NCBI GenBank assembly: GCA_963837325.1
Contig: CAWIMV010000001.1
Span: 124,001 to 188,000, forward strand
Reading direction: 5' to 3'
Source: CAVQKZ01 sp963837325
GTDB taxonomy: Bacteria; Actinomycetota; Actinomycetes; Mycobacteriales; Jatrophihabitantaceae
Length of the DNA: 64,000 nt
Shown: positions 15,696-23,306 of the stretch, piece after piece
Numbering within the stretch: the first letter of the stretch is position 1
How the letters are laid out: each line of letters begins with the position of its first letter
Position numbers and translations under genes: made by a program
Notes under the pieces: model-generated
Database searches by the model: none
Seen by the model: only the letters and a program-made list of their open reading frames with translations
Told to the model about the DNA's origin: nothing

Positions 15696-17219
15696 CTAGC
15701 GCAGCCCTTGGCCGAACGGGCATCCGACAGTGACGCCGCGCGGCATGTCCTTCCAGAGAATCTTGAGGTTGCGGCCGGTGGCGACGGCGGCCCGGCTCAA
15801 CCGACGCTCGTAGTCGTGCAGGGTGTCCTCGTCGTCGGCGCTGGTGATGAGGTACTGCACGACGGTGACGCCGACGTCGCCTTGGGCGAGGGTCTGAGTG
15901 CGGCGTTGCGCGGTGGCGGTCTGCATCCGGGCCCGCGCTCCGTGGTCTTCCCCGTGCTGGTCGGCGTGCTCCTGAACCGCGGCAGCGACGACGCTGTCGC
16001 TTTCGGCGCGTTCCAGGGCCTGGTCGGTGGGGATGAGTCGCTTGATGAGGACGAACGTGCGCGGCACGTCACCCTGGCCGGTCAGCAGGCTCGCGTCGAA
16101 GCGGGCCGGCTTGGGCAGCCATGGCATTCCCACTTCCCAGACCGAGGTCAGGCAGCCGTCGGCGCGGAGATAGGCCGGATGGCTGGCGTCGCGCTGAATC
16201 GGCCAGGCGTAACGCTGGTCGAGCTGCTGCTCGCTCTGCGGAGCGAGAACCGTGACCGAGCGATCGTAGGTCGCGCGCGTCATGGAGATCAGGGCACTCA
16301 GATCGAGTTCGCCGATGATCGCGTAACCGGCGGCGATGAGAGCGGCCGACAGGGCGTCGAGCTCTTCGAGCGCGATGGCCACCAGGCCGTCGTCGCCGCC
16401 GCCCTTGCGTTTGATGGCCGCGTCGACGGTCCTCGTGTCGGGGATGACGATGCCCCACCACGACCGGAACACCGGCCGCGCGGCCAGTTCGGCCGTTTGC
16501 CGTTGGTGCGCCTCGTCGAGAATCGCCGGGGTATCGGGAGCACTGTCCAGCAGATCCCACGGATGCGGTGGACGGGTTCCGGCCGGGTCGCACGACGTCC
16601 GCTGGACGATCATGTCGGCGAATCCGCCGTTGGCGAACTCGTGGTGCACCCGGTTCAGAGCGGTGCACACCCGATCCACGGCGTCGGGTTCGCTGAGCCC
16701 GGTCGCGGGCGGTACGACCTCGACCCAGGCCAGGGTTCGTCCGGTTGATCGGTGCGTCACGACCCCGATTTCCGTGCCGTCGGTCTTCTTGTGCCGCAGC
16801 CAGTCGATGTTGCCGATCTCCGGCGGCGGCGTGGCGTACTCGCTCTGCCCGGTGGTTGCGTTGACGCCCGCGGTCGAACCGTCGGAGACATAGCGCGGGG
16901 GACGCTTGCGCCAGCGGCGCTGCAGGTCGACCCAGTCTGCGAGCTTCGGCTTTTCGGCTCCGGCAATGTTGGCCGCGCCGGTGTAGGGGATGAGATTGAG
17001 CGCGGCGCCGGCCGCGAGTAGCAGCATCGCCATGACCAGCCAGAGCGCGAGGTTGCGGCCAGCGGCGATGCGGGTCAGCGGAATACCCGCGGCAACAGCG
17101 ATCAGCACGGCGTGCTGGGCTCGGGTCGTCCCCCAGATGGGCGCGAGCGGGTTGCCCGTCCACAAGCTCGGCTTCCCGCCGCGGGCGAAGTCGTGCTCGA
17201 GGGATCCGGTGACGTTCAT
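15696..17219 (-). CDS. SCO6880-family conjugation protein (PrgI/VirB4 N-terminal-like)
   Basis: This 507-residue protein has two closely spaced N-terminal helices (HAVLIAVAAGIPL and LALWLVMAMLLLAAGAALNLI), then a long soluble region ending in CPFGQGLR. This layout matches the SCO6880 family found beside VirB4 and VirD4 genes in actinobacterial mobile elements. The family is thought to supply the PrgI-like membrane part and the non-ATPase N-terminal domain of VirB4. The start has AGGAG with 9-base spacing. No nucleotide-binding motif is visible, in agreement with that split. Assignment rests on layout and context. Confidence 0.65.
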   Translation of the reverse strand: MNVTGSLEHDFARGGKPSLWTGNPLAPIWGTTRAQHAVLIAVAAGIPLTRIAAGRNLALWLVMAMLLLAAGAALNLIPYTGAANIAGAEKPKLADWVDLQRRWRKRPPRYVSDGSTAGVNATTGQSEYATPPPEIGNIDWLRHKKTDGTEIGVVTHRSTGRTLAWVEVVPPATGLSEPDAVDRVCTALNRVHHEFANGGFADMIVQRTSCDPAGTRPPHPWDLLDSAPDTPAILDEAHQRQTAELAARPVFRSWWGIVIPDTRTVDAAIKRKGGGDDGLVAIALEELDALSAALIAAGYAIIGELDLSALISMTRATYDRSVTVLAPQSEQQLDQRYAWPIQRDASHPAYLRADGCLTSVWEVGMPWLPKPARFDASLLTGQGDVPRTFVLIKRLIPTDQALERAESDSVVAAAVQEHADQHGEDHGARARMQTATAQRRTQTLAQGDVGVTVVQYLITSADDEDTLHDYERRLSRAAVATGRNLKILWKDMPRGVTVGCPFGQGLR

Positions 17220-17247
17220 GGGGGTGTGCTCCTCTCGAGGTGCCGCC

Positions 17248-18279
17248 CTAGCCTGCGGCTGCGGCCTTCCCGGTGGCCTTCGCCGACGACCCGATCTTGC
17301 GCAATGGGCCGGTGGCGGCTCTGCTGAAGCCCGAGGCGATGGCTGCGGCCTCGGCGACCGGCAGGAACGCGAAGATCCCGAACGGCACGAACACCACCAG
17401 CAGGATCAGCCCCAGTGCGGTGAGTGCGCCCTTGTCTCCGCCGTACTTGACCAGCGCGCCGGCCAGCGCGAGTACGACGGCTATCACCCACTTGGCGATG
17501 AACACCGCGCCGAGGATGTCGAAGTAGCGGTGCAACCTGGCGCGACCGGCCGGCTGCCCGAGTGGCGTACGAGCCGGATCGATCAGCCCCAGTGCGAACA
17601 CCGGGTACAGCACCAGCATCGTGAGGATGATGCCGGCGCGCAGGACGAGTTCGATCCAGAGCAGGACACCTGCGACCAGGTACACGGCCGCGGTGATCAT
17701 TTCGGCGACGATCCCTGAGCCCGGCCCGAACGCGCCGATGTTGTTGCTGGCAATCTTTTCGACGTGCCCGAACAGCGAGTTGAATCCGCTCCCGCCGATG
17801 TCGGTGAACGGCGTCACGGCCAGGTCGACGAGCTGATTCACCAACGCCAACGCGATGGGCACCGCGATCAGCGACGCGACGAACAAGCCGAAGCCGGGAA
17901 TGGCCCAGACCTGGTTGGCGATATTGAGCCGCCAGCCGAGATTCTTCACCGCGACACCCACGCCCACCATCAGCATGAGGGCAGCGACGGACCCGTAGAC
18001 CAGCAGCGTCGCCTTCTGGTCGATCTCCACCGTGGTGCTCGTACTCATCAGTTTGGCTGCCGCTGAGAAGAAGGCTGCCGCCGCTTTGGTGAGCGCGCCG
18101 ACCGGGTCGCTCATGACTTCCCAGATCCCGCCGGTGAAGTTCGCGACCGCTTTGCCCGCGCCGATCGCGCCTTTGACCGCGTCGCACGCCGCGCCGACCG
18201 GGCCGAAATTGCAGGGGTTGAGCGGGTTCTGCGGAAACACCGGGCCGTTCATGGGGACGGCGGTGAGGGTCGCGGTCAT
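17248..18279 (-). CDS. VirB6/TrbL-like polytopic membrane protein
   Basis: This 343-residue protein has about six hydrophobic segments, for example LLVYGSVAALMLMVGVGVAV, LRAGIILTMLVLYPVFALGL and ALGLILLVVFVPFGIFAFL, and an Ala/Lys-rich tail. It is the expected VirB6/TrbL component that lines the inner-membrane channel. ATG 18279 sits in an ATGA overlap with the stop of the VirB8-like gene. Sequence families of this type are poorly conserved, so the call depends on topology and operon position. Confidence 0.65.
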   Translation of the reverse strand: MTATLTAVPMNGPVFPQNPLNPCNFGPVGAACDAVKGAIGAGKAVANFTGGIWEVMSDPVGALTKAAAAFFSAAAKLMSTSTTVEIDQKATLLVYGSVAALMLMVGVGVAVKNLGWRLNIANQVWAIPGFGLFVASLIAVPIALALVNQLVDLAVTPFTDIGGSGFNSLFGHVEKIASNNIGAFGPGSGIVAEMITAAVYLVAGVLLWIELVLRAGIILTMLVLYPVFALGLIDPARTPLGQPAGRARLHRYFDILGAVFIAKWVIAVVLALAGALVKYGGDKGALTALGLILLVVFVPFGIFAFLPVAEAAAIASGFSRAATGPLRKIGSSAKATGKAAAAG

Positions 18280-19112
18280 CGGGTGCCCCCGTAGGTATAG
18301 GCGGTGAAGGTTGCCAGCACCCGTTGCAGCGTGGTGATGTCCGAGGTCGGGCCGTTCGCCACGCCCGAAGGCGTCGGCCCGCTCACCTCGGATTGGCCGG
18401 CCCATTTCCAGTCGTGGTGCACCCAGACCAGCTTGACCGCGATCGTGCTGTAGGTGGACTGCACCGGAAAGCGGCTGTTGGCGATGGCGATGCCGACGAT
18501 CGACTCGTACCAGATCGAGATGGTCGCGGCGGCGGGACGGTAGGCGTCGACGTGGTAGGCCCAGAGCCCCAACCGCATGGTGAGCACGCCACCGTTGGTC
18601 GGTTCGCCGTTGGCGTCGAGTCCGAGCCCGGCCTTGATCTGCCGCACGCCCGGTTCGATGGCTGCGGCCAGCGCGCCGCTGGTACCCGGGTCGGCCACCG
18701 CGCTCATGATCGAGGCGCGTCGGTGGTCGTCGAGGATCTGTTTGCCTTGTAGCGCGGTGAGGTAGTTCGTGGCCGCGGCAACCGCTCCGGCGGCGTTGTC
18801 TCGATAGCCGACCGGGACGACGCCTACCATCCTGGTCGCGCCCGCGACGGGCGGTAGGACCGTCGTGTCGACCGTGCCGGCCTTGGCCGTCACCGGGCCG
18901 CTGGAAGCGGCCGGTCGACCGTGGGAGTCGAGCGTTGGTGTCTTGGCCGGCTCGCCCACGAATCCGGCTTTGACGGCTACACCGAACGCGACGCAGACGA
19001 CGATCAGCGCGATCAGGACGAGGGCAAGGATCCGGCGCCCGGGATGGATGATCGCGCGCGGGCTGGGGTCTTCGGTCTGCGGCGGCCCGACTCGTTCGGT
19101 TACGCCGGCCAC
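18276..19112 (-). CDS. VirB8/TcpC-like single-pass conjugation protein
   Basis: This 278-residue protein has a short cytosolic N-terminus, one helix (ILALVLIALIVVCVAFGVAV), a Pro/Ala-rich linker and an extracytoplasmic domain of about 170 residues. That domain looks NTF2-like (AAGAVAAATNYLTAL, RRASIMSAVADPG, VKLVWVHHDWKWAG). The same plan is seen in VirB8 and TcpC, which scaffold the channel. It is the second gene of the operon and overlaps the next start by four bases. Position and topology support the role. Confidence 0.6.
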   Translation of the reverse strand: MAGVTERVGPPQTEDPSPRAIIHPGRRILALVLIALIVVCVAFGVAVKAGFVGEPAKTPTLDSHGRPAASSGPVTAKAGTVDTTVLPPVAGATRMVGVVPVGYRDNAAGAVAAATNYLTALQGKQILDDHRRASIMSAVADPGTSGALAAAIEPGVRQIKAGLGLDANGEPTNGGVLTMRLGLWAYHVDAYRPAAATISIWYESIVGIAIANSRFPVQSTYSTIAVKLVWVHHDWKWAGQSEVSGPTPSGVANGPTSDITTLQRVLATFTAYTYGGTR

Positions 19113-19118
19113 GGCCGG

Positions 19119-19502
19119 CTACTTCGCGAGTTGGTAGATGGCGATGATCGCTCCGAAGAGCAGCGGGATGCCGACCAGGATCACGATGCCGCGTTGCAAT
19201 TGGTGCCGGCCTTCAATGATCGTTTCGCTGCGGCCGTGGCTCTGCCAACCTCCCTTGGCCAGGCCGATGATCAGTTCGCCCGTGCCGTACAGCAGCGCGC
19301 CGAGGGCGATGAGACCGACGATCGTGGCGGCGGGGCCGGAGAACTTGCTGAACGGTCCCCAGCCGATGGTGATGCTGTTGACCCAATCGGTGAAGGCGTC
19401 GGCCTGGGTGCGGGTTTGCGGCGCCGGCGACGCGTGGACGTAGCTGCCAAGTTGGGCTGCTGCGTCGCGCAGGGCGCCCGAGAAACCAGGTGTGGGGGTC
19501 AC
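19119..19502 (-). CDS. Small two-helix membrane protein, possible VirB2/TrbC-like subunit
   Basis: This 127-residue protein has two hydrophobic helices (PAATIVGLIALGALLYGTGELIIGLA and GIVILVGIPLLFGAIIAIYQL) separated by a basic loop. It is the first gene of the conjugation operon, where small pilin-like or VirB3-like proteins often sit. GTG 19502 has AAGGAG about 8 bases upstream. No further motif is recognised. Confidence 0.6.
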   Translation of the reverse strand: MTPTPGFSGALRDAAAQLGSYVHASPAPQTRTQADAFTDWVNSITIGWGPFSKFSGPAATIVGLIALGALLYGTGELIIGLAKGGWQSHGRSETIIEGRHQLQRGIVILVGIPLLFGAIIAIYQLAK

Positions 19503-19562
19503 TGGAAGCTCCTTCCAGGCACCGGACGTCCCGGTTGACGGCCAAATGTGCCTCGTGCGAAA

Positions 19563-19591
19563 AAAGTAAGTACTTGTGTACGCTCTGTCAA
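19563..19591 (-). promoter_or_regulatory. Promoter of the conjugation operon
   Basis: On the minus strand, TTGACA (19591-19586), a 17-base spacer and TACTTT (19568-19563) form a near-consensus promoter. It lies about 60 bases before the first operon start. The palindrome AAGTACTT (19568-19575) covers the spacer end and the -10 box and could bind a repressor. Confidence 0.5.
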
Positions 19592-19631
19592 TCGTGCATT
19601 CCGGACCTCGGGCCGAATTGAGGTGGTCGGA

Positions 19632-19647
19632 TGATCTTTGAAGATCA
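19632..19647. promoter_or_regulatory. Perfect palindrome between the divergent conjugation genes
   Basis: TGATCTT-TG-AAGATCA is a perfect 7-base inverted repeat around two bases. It lies in the non-coding stretch between the leftward operon (start 19502) and the rightward hydrolase gene (start 19722). This is a natural place for a shared regulator of transfer genes. No binding protein is known from the window. Confidence 0.4.
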
Positions 19648-19721
19648 ACGGCGTTTGTTGACTGCTAGGCATACCGCACAGTGCGCTACAGGGTCCGAGG
19701 CCCCAAGGACCGCCTAGGCCC

Positions 19722-20756
19722 ATGAAGGGTGCCGCGATCGGGGTCGGCGGGGTGATGGCCGCAGGCGCGGCCAGCGTCGCCGCTGCGGTCGTGGGCTGCC
19801 TGGCTGGAGCCGCGATCCTGGCCGGGCTGATGACCGGTGGCGCCAACCCGTCGGCGGGCGGGAGCCTCAAATCCGGATCGGTACCGGCCCGGTACCTGCC
19901 ACTGCTGGACTCAGCCGGCACGCTGTGCCCCAGCATCAGCCCGGTCCTGCTCGCCGCCCAGATCCGGCAGGAGAGTGGCTTCGATCCCACGGCGGTCAGT
20001 CCGGCCGGGGCCGAAGGGATCTCGCAGTTCCTCCCGACCACCTGGCCGCTGTGGGGTGGCGGCGGCGACCCGTTCAACCCGGCTGACGCCATTCCCGCGC
20101 AGGCCCGCTACGACTGCGCCATCGCCGAGCAGGTCAGAAACGTCCCCGGCGATCCAACCTCCCTGATGCTGGCCGGCTACAACGCCGGCCCGTTCGCCGT
20201 GCTTCAAGCGAACGGCATGCCGCAGATCGCCGAGACGAAGAACTACGTGGCCGTGATCTTGGGATACGTGCAAGAAATGACAGCTCCGTTCCCGACCTCG
20301 GGGACGGGCACGATCGGTGTCGGGGCGCTAGCCGTCGCCCGACAGTGGATCGGGCTGCCCTACGCCTGGGCCGGAGGCAACTACGACGGACCGACCGTCG
20401 GCGTCTGTAGCTCCGGCGCGGCGACGAACGACTGCCACATCGCCGGACTGGACTGCTCCGGCCTGGTCATGGCCGCGTTCAGCATCGCCTCGAACGGCGC
20501 AATCCACATGGCCCACAGCTCGGAGGTCATGTACCAGACCTATCCACCAGTCAGCCCGGTAGAGGCCCAACCGGGCGATCTCGTCTTCGCGTCCTTCGGT
20601 GAGGACGTCACCGGGCTGCCCGGTCACGTCGGCATCTACGAAGGCGCCGGCATGGTGCTGGACGCGCCGCATTCCGGTGCCTTCGTGCGCGAAGAACCGT
20701 TGTCCGCCTGGGGTGCAGTGACCTTCGCCCGTGTCTCGCTCGGAGCATCGACATGA
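19722..20756 (+). CDS. Bifunctional lytic transglycosylase / NlpC-P60 endopeptidase of the conjugation system
   Basis: This 344-residue cell-wall hydrolase probably opens peptidoglycan for the secretion channel (VirB1-like role). An N-terminal helix (AAVVGCLAGAAILAGLM) exports or anchors it. The SLT domain has the catalytic glutamate in IRQESGFDP (E84), GAEGISQFLPTTW and LAGYNAG. The C-terminal C40 peptidase domain has the cysteine in LDCSGLV (C245) and the histidine in GHVGIYEG (H302). This fusion is typical of Gram-positive conjugation loci. The stop overlaps the RDD gene by four bases. Confidence 0.85.
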   Translation: MKGAAIGVGGVMAAGAASVAAAVVGCLAGAAILAGLMTGGANPSAGGSLKSGSVPARYLPLLDSAGTLCPSISPVLLAAQIRQESGFDPTAVSPAGAEGISQFLPTTWPLWGGGGDPFNPADAIPAQARYDCAIAEQVRNVPGDPTSLMLAGYNAGPFAVLQANGMPQIAETKNYVAVILGYVQEMTAPFPTSGTGTIGVGALAVARQWIGLPYAWAGGNYDGPTVGVCSSGAATNDCHIAGLDCSGLVMAAFSIASNGAIHMAHSSEVMYQTYPPVSPVEAQPGDLVFASFGEDVTGLPGHVGIYEGAGMVLDAPHSGAFVREEPLSAWGAVTFARVSLGAST

Positions 20757-21214
20757 CCTACGACCAACCCCGCGACCGTCCCACTGGTCAATGGAGCGCG
20801 CCGCTGCCCCCGCCGGTGGTCATCCCGGCGGTGAGTGCTGTGTGGCTCTACGCCCCGTGGCGGCGCCGTGTGCTCGCCTTCGTGCTCGACGGACTCATCG
20901 CGCTGATTGCCGGCATCGTCTTCGAGAGCGCCTTTCGCACCGCGGGCGCCGCGCCCGTAGGCGAGCTGATCACCGTCGTCCTGCTGCAGTGGATGCAGTC
21001 CCGAACCGGCGCCACCATCGGCAAGGGTGTGCTCGGCCTTCGGCTCGTGGATCTCAGAGATGGCACTGCGCCGATGTTCGCCACGTGCATCTGCCGATGG
21101 CTCTTGCACTTCCTCGACGCGATATTCCTGCTCGGCTTCCTCGCCCCCATAGTGACACCTCGCAAACAGACGTTCGCCGACATGATCGCCCGGACGGTCG
21201 TGGTGCGCACTTAG
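20753..21214 (+). CDS. RDD family membrane protein
   Basis: This 153-residue protein has the RDD pattern. It has a proline-rich N-terminus, WRRRVLAFVLDGLIALIAGIVF as first helix, a second region with TGATIGKGVLGLRLVDLRDG, and FLDAIFLLGFLAPIV before the KQTFADMIARTVVV ending typical of the family. Function of RDD proteins is mostly unknown; some transport small solutes or ions. It is coupled to the hydrolase by an ATGA overlap, so it probably belongs to the same transfer module. Confidence 0.8.
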   Translation: MTYDQPRDRPTGQWSAPLPPPVVIPAVSAVWLYAPWRRRVLAFVLDGLIALIAGIVFESAFRTAGAAPVGELITVVLLQWMQSRTGATIGKGVLGLRLVDLRDGTAPMFATCICRWLLHFLDAIFLLGFLAPIVTPRKQTFADMIARTVVVRT

Positions 21215-21405
21215 GTTCAACGTGACGCGGCACGACCACTGCCAATGGCAACCGCGGCAAAGTGCGTCCGCAGAGGGCCTTGTGAATTGGTCGTCAGAAC
21301 GGCGATCATGGCGGCCGACACCTAGTTGTCTCGTCCGGCCTGCGTGGGGGTGCTGGCTTGATCGCCGCCGAGGGTTCCGGAGCGGGTCCATCGGACATCT
21401 GGCCG

Positions 21406-23175
21406 ATGGATCCGACTCGGTTGGCTCTGCGTGTCGGTTCCACGGGGTCGCTTCCGGAGCCGTTCTGTGTCGAGGTCGGTCGGCGCTTGCTGTTGGCCGA
21501 GCTGCAGTTCCACGCTTGGGTCCTGCGTCGAGTTGAGAAAGTGACGCTCGAACGCGATCGCAGCGTGTCGCGCACCGTCAGCGTGGAGTTCTCGATCCGG
21601 GACGACGCCCCGACTTTCGTCTCCGACAGCGGCCGTCGGCTGCGGCTCATTCCGCTGTCGATGATGCGTCGGCGCACTCTGGTCAACCTGGAGCTGCGCG
21701 ACGAGCACGACGACGCGATCACCATGCCCGGACTGCGCCTGTCCCAACAGCTCGATCAGTCCATCTTGCTGGCCGCGGCCGCGGCATTTGATCCTGCCGT
21801 CGTCACGAATGAGGACCTCCGCGCGTTCGTGCGCGACGCCATCGCTGGCGAGCGCGATGAGGTCATGAGGGCTTACGACCAGTTCGACGGCAAAGCCGGT
21901 GTCGCGCCATTGACGTTGCCCGACGGGTTGCGCGATGACGCGCTGTTCACTACTGCGGTGAACCGGTTTCGGCGCAACTTCACCTTGTACGCCTTCCTCG
22001 ACGACGCTGACCCGGCCGTGGGTGCGCACCGGCTGTTGCGGATGTCGTTCGACGAGCCGACTGCCTGGAATTACCAAACACCCATCCTCAAGGGCAAAGC
22101 ACCTGAGCCGATCCGGTATCGGCCAGGAATCCACAGCGCATGGTCGCTGAAGGAGTCTCTTCGGCACGCTTCGGCGTCACTCGGATTCTCTGCCACGCGC
22201 GTCCGGTTTCAAGTACCCGGTGCTGAGAAGGCCGCGAGCTACCACTTCGAGATAACTGCACCGCCCGGCGTGCAAGTTGTGAACGCCACGCTGCTCGCCG
22301 GGCGCCCCAACGAAGTGAAGGGAAGGCTGTCGACGGACCGAATCGTCGGGCATTCGCCCACGGTCGGACTGCACGCCATCGAGGTGCCGGATGAGTCGTT
22401 GTGCCGCGTCCAGGTCGACCTGCGAGCTAAGGCCCGCGGGTGGCTGACGACGATGCTCGTCGCGTCACTGGCGATCCTCGCGGTGATGCTCTCGGTTGGG
22501 TACCACTGGGCGCTGCGTTATCCCGCGACCGCAGCTTCGGACAAGGCAAACACCGCTCCGGAACAGATCACCAATGCCGTCTTGATACTGGTGACCACGT
22601 CGGCGGCAATAGCGGCGTTGGTCGCCCAGCGGGACTTCGGCGACGTCGGGTCTCGCTTCGTCAGTGGGGTTCGAGCGTTCGGGACGGCCGCCATCGCGTT
22701 ACCGGTGACCGCGGCAGCCTTCCTCGTCTACAGCGGCCTCAGACCCACCGGGAGCCATGTCGCGGAGCGTTGGGCGCTGGGCGTGCTGACCGTTGCCGCC
22801 GCTGTCCCGTTCGCGGTCATCTCCATCGCCTGGTGGAAGAGCGTTCGGGCCGAGCGTCACGGACTCATCGAAGAGTCGCCTTGGGACATGACCTGGGACT
22901 CGACGGAGGACGATAGCTCGGCTCCGAAGCCGAAGAGCCCACAGCCGAAGCCGGAGTCCTTCGCTGCAGCGTGCGAGGAATACGGATTCGATCGACCGGC
23001 AGTCGGCGTTCGGTCGGCCGAAGGGTGGCACGAGATCTACTGCGGGAGCGACCAAGCGCATCGGGATGCGGTAGCAGCGCTCGCCCATCCGTGGCGCGTG
23101 GGTCAGACAGGAGCCCGCGGGTGCGCAGCCTTCCGGACTGACTGCGCCACCCGCGAACGGTGTCGATCGGTCTGA
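21406..23175 (+). CDS. Unrecognised large membrane protein
   Basis: This 589-residue protein belongs to no family I recognise. Residues 1-335 are soluble and charged. Then come about four hydrophobic segments, for example TTMLVASLAILAVMLSVGYHWAL, ITNAVLILVTTSAAIAALVA, TAAIALPVTAAAFLVYSGL and WALGVLTVAAAVPFAVISIAWW. A Lys/Pro-rich linker (PKPKSPQPKP) and a short C-terminal domain follow. ATG 21406 begins at MDPTRLALRVG; the frame also allows TTG 21358. It follows the RDD gene after about 190 bases that show nothing else, and its link to the conjugation module is uncertain. Confidence 0.65.
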   Translation: MDPTRLALRVGSTGSLPEPFCVEVGRRLLLAELQFHAWVLRRVEKVTLERDRSVSRTVSVEFSIRDDAPTFVSDSGRRLRLIPLSMMRRRTLVNLELRDEHDDAITMPGLRLSQQLDQSILLAAAAAFDPAVVTNEDLRAFVRDAIAGERDEVMRAYDQFDGKAGVAPLTLPDGLRDDALFTTAVNRFRRNFTLYAFLDDADPAVGAHRLLRMSFDEPTAWNYQTPILKGKAPEPIRYRPGIHSAWSLKESLRHASASLGFSATRVRFQVPGAEKAASYHFEITAPPGVQVVNATLLAGRPNEVKGRLSTDRIVGHSPTVGLHAIEVPDESLCRVQVDLRAKARGWLTTMLVASLAILAVMLSVGYHWALRYPATAASDKANTAPEQITNAVLILVTTSAAIAALVAQRDFGDVGSRFVSGVRAFGTAAIALPVTAAAFLVYSGLRPTGSHVAERWALGVLTVAAAVPFAVISIAWWKSVRAERHGLIEESPWDMTWDSTEDDSSAPKPKSPQPKPESFAAACEEYGFDRPAVGVRSAEGWHEIYCGSDQAHRDAVAALAHPWRVGQTGARGCAAFRTDCATRERCRSV

Positions 23176-23222
23176 CTTCGTCGAGCGAGGGGAACGGCCC
23201 CGGCGGCAGATCGCAAGCTGTA

Positions 23223-23300
23223 TCAGGCGATGCCGTCGAGCGCGTCGTCGCGTAGCCGTGGCCGGGGCAGATCGTGACCATTGCGGTCTTGCCGCCGACT
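23223..23300 (-). pseudogene. Remnant of an SRPBCC (AHSA1-like) gene C-terminus
   Basis: The minus strand just past the HD-GYP gene encodes GGKTAMVTI and then, after an internal deletion and frame change, a tail matching HGY and DALDGIA-stop. The intact SRPBCC protein at 25797 has DGRTTMMLTV and GRGYERLDDTLEGIA-stop. The nucleotides shared are strong around the ending GGCATCGCCTGA. It is therefore best read as a decayed second copy of that gene. It is too short to encode a functional protein. Confidence 0.45.
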
Positions 23301-23306
23301 AGGACG

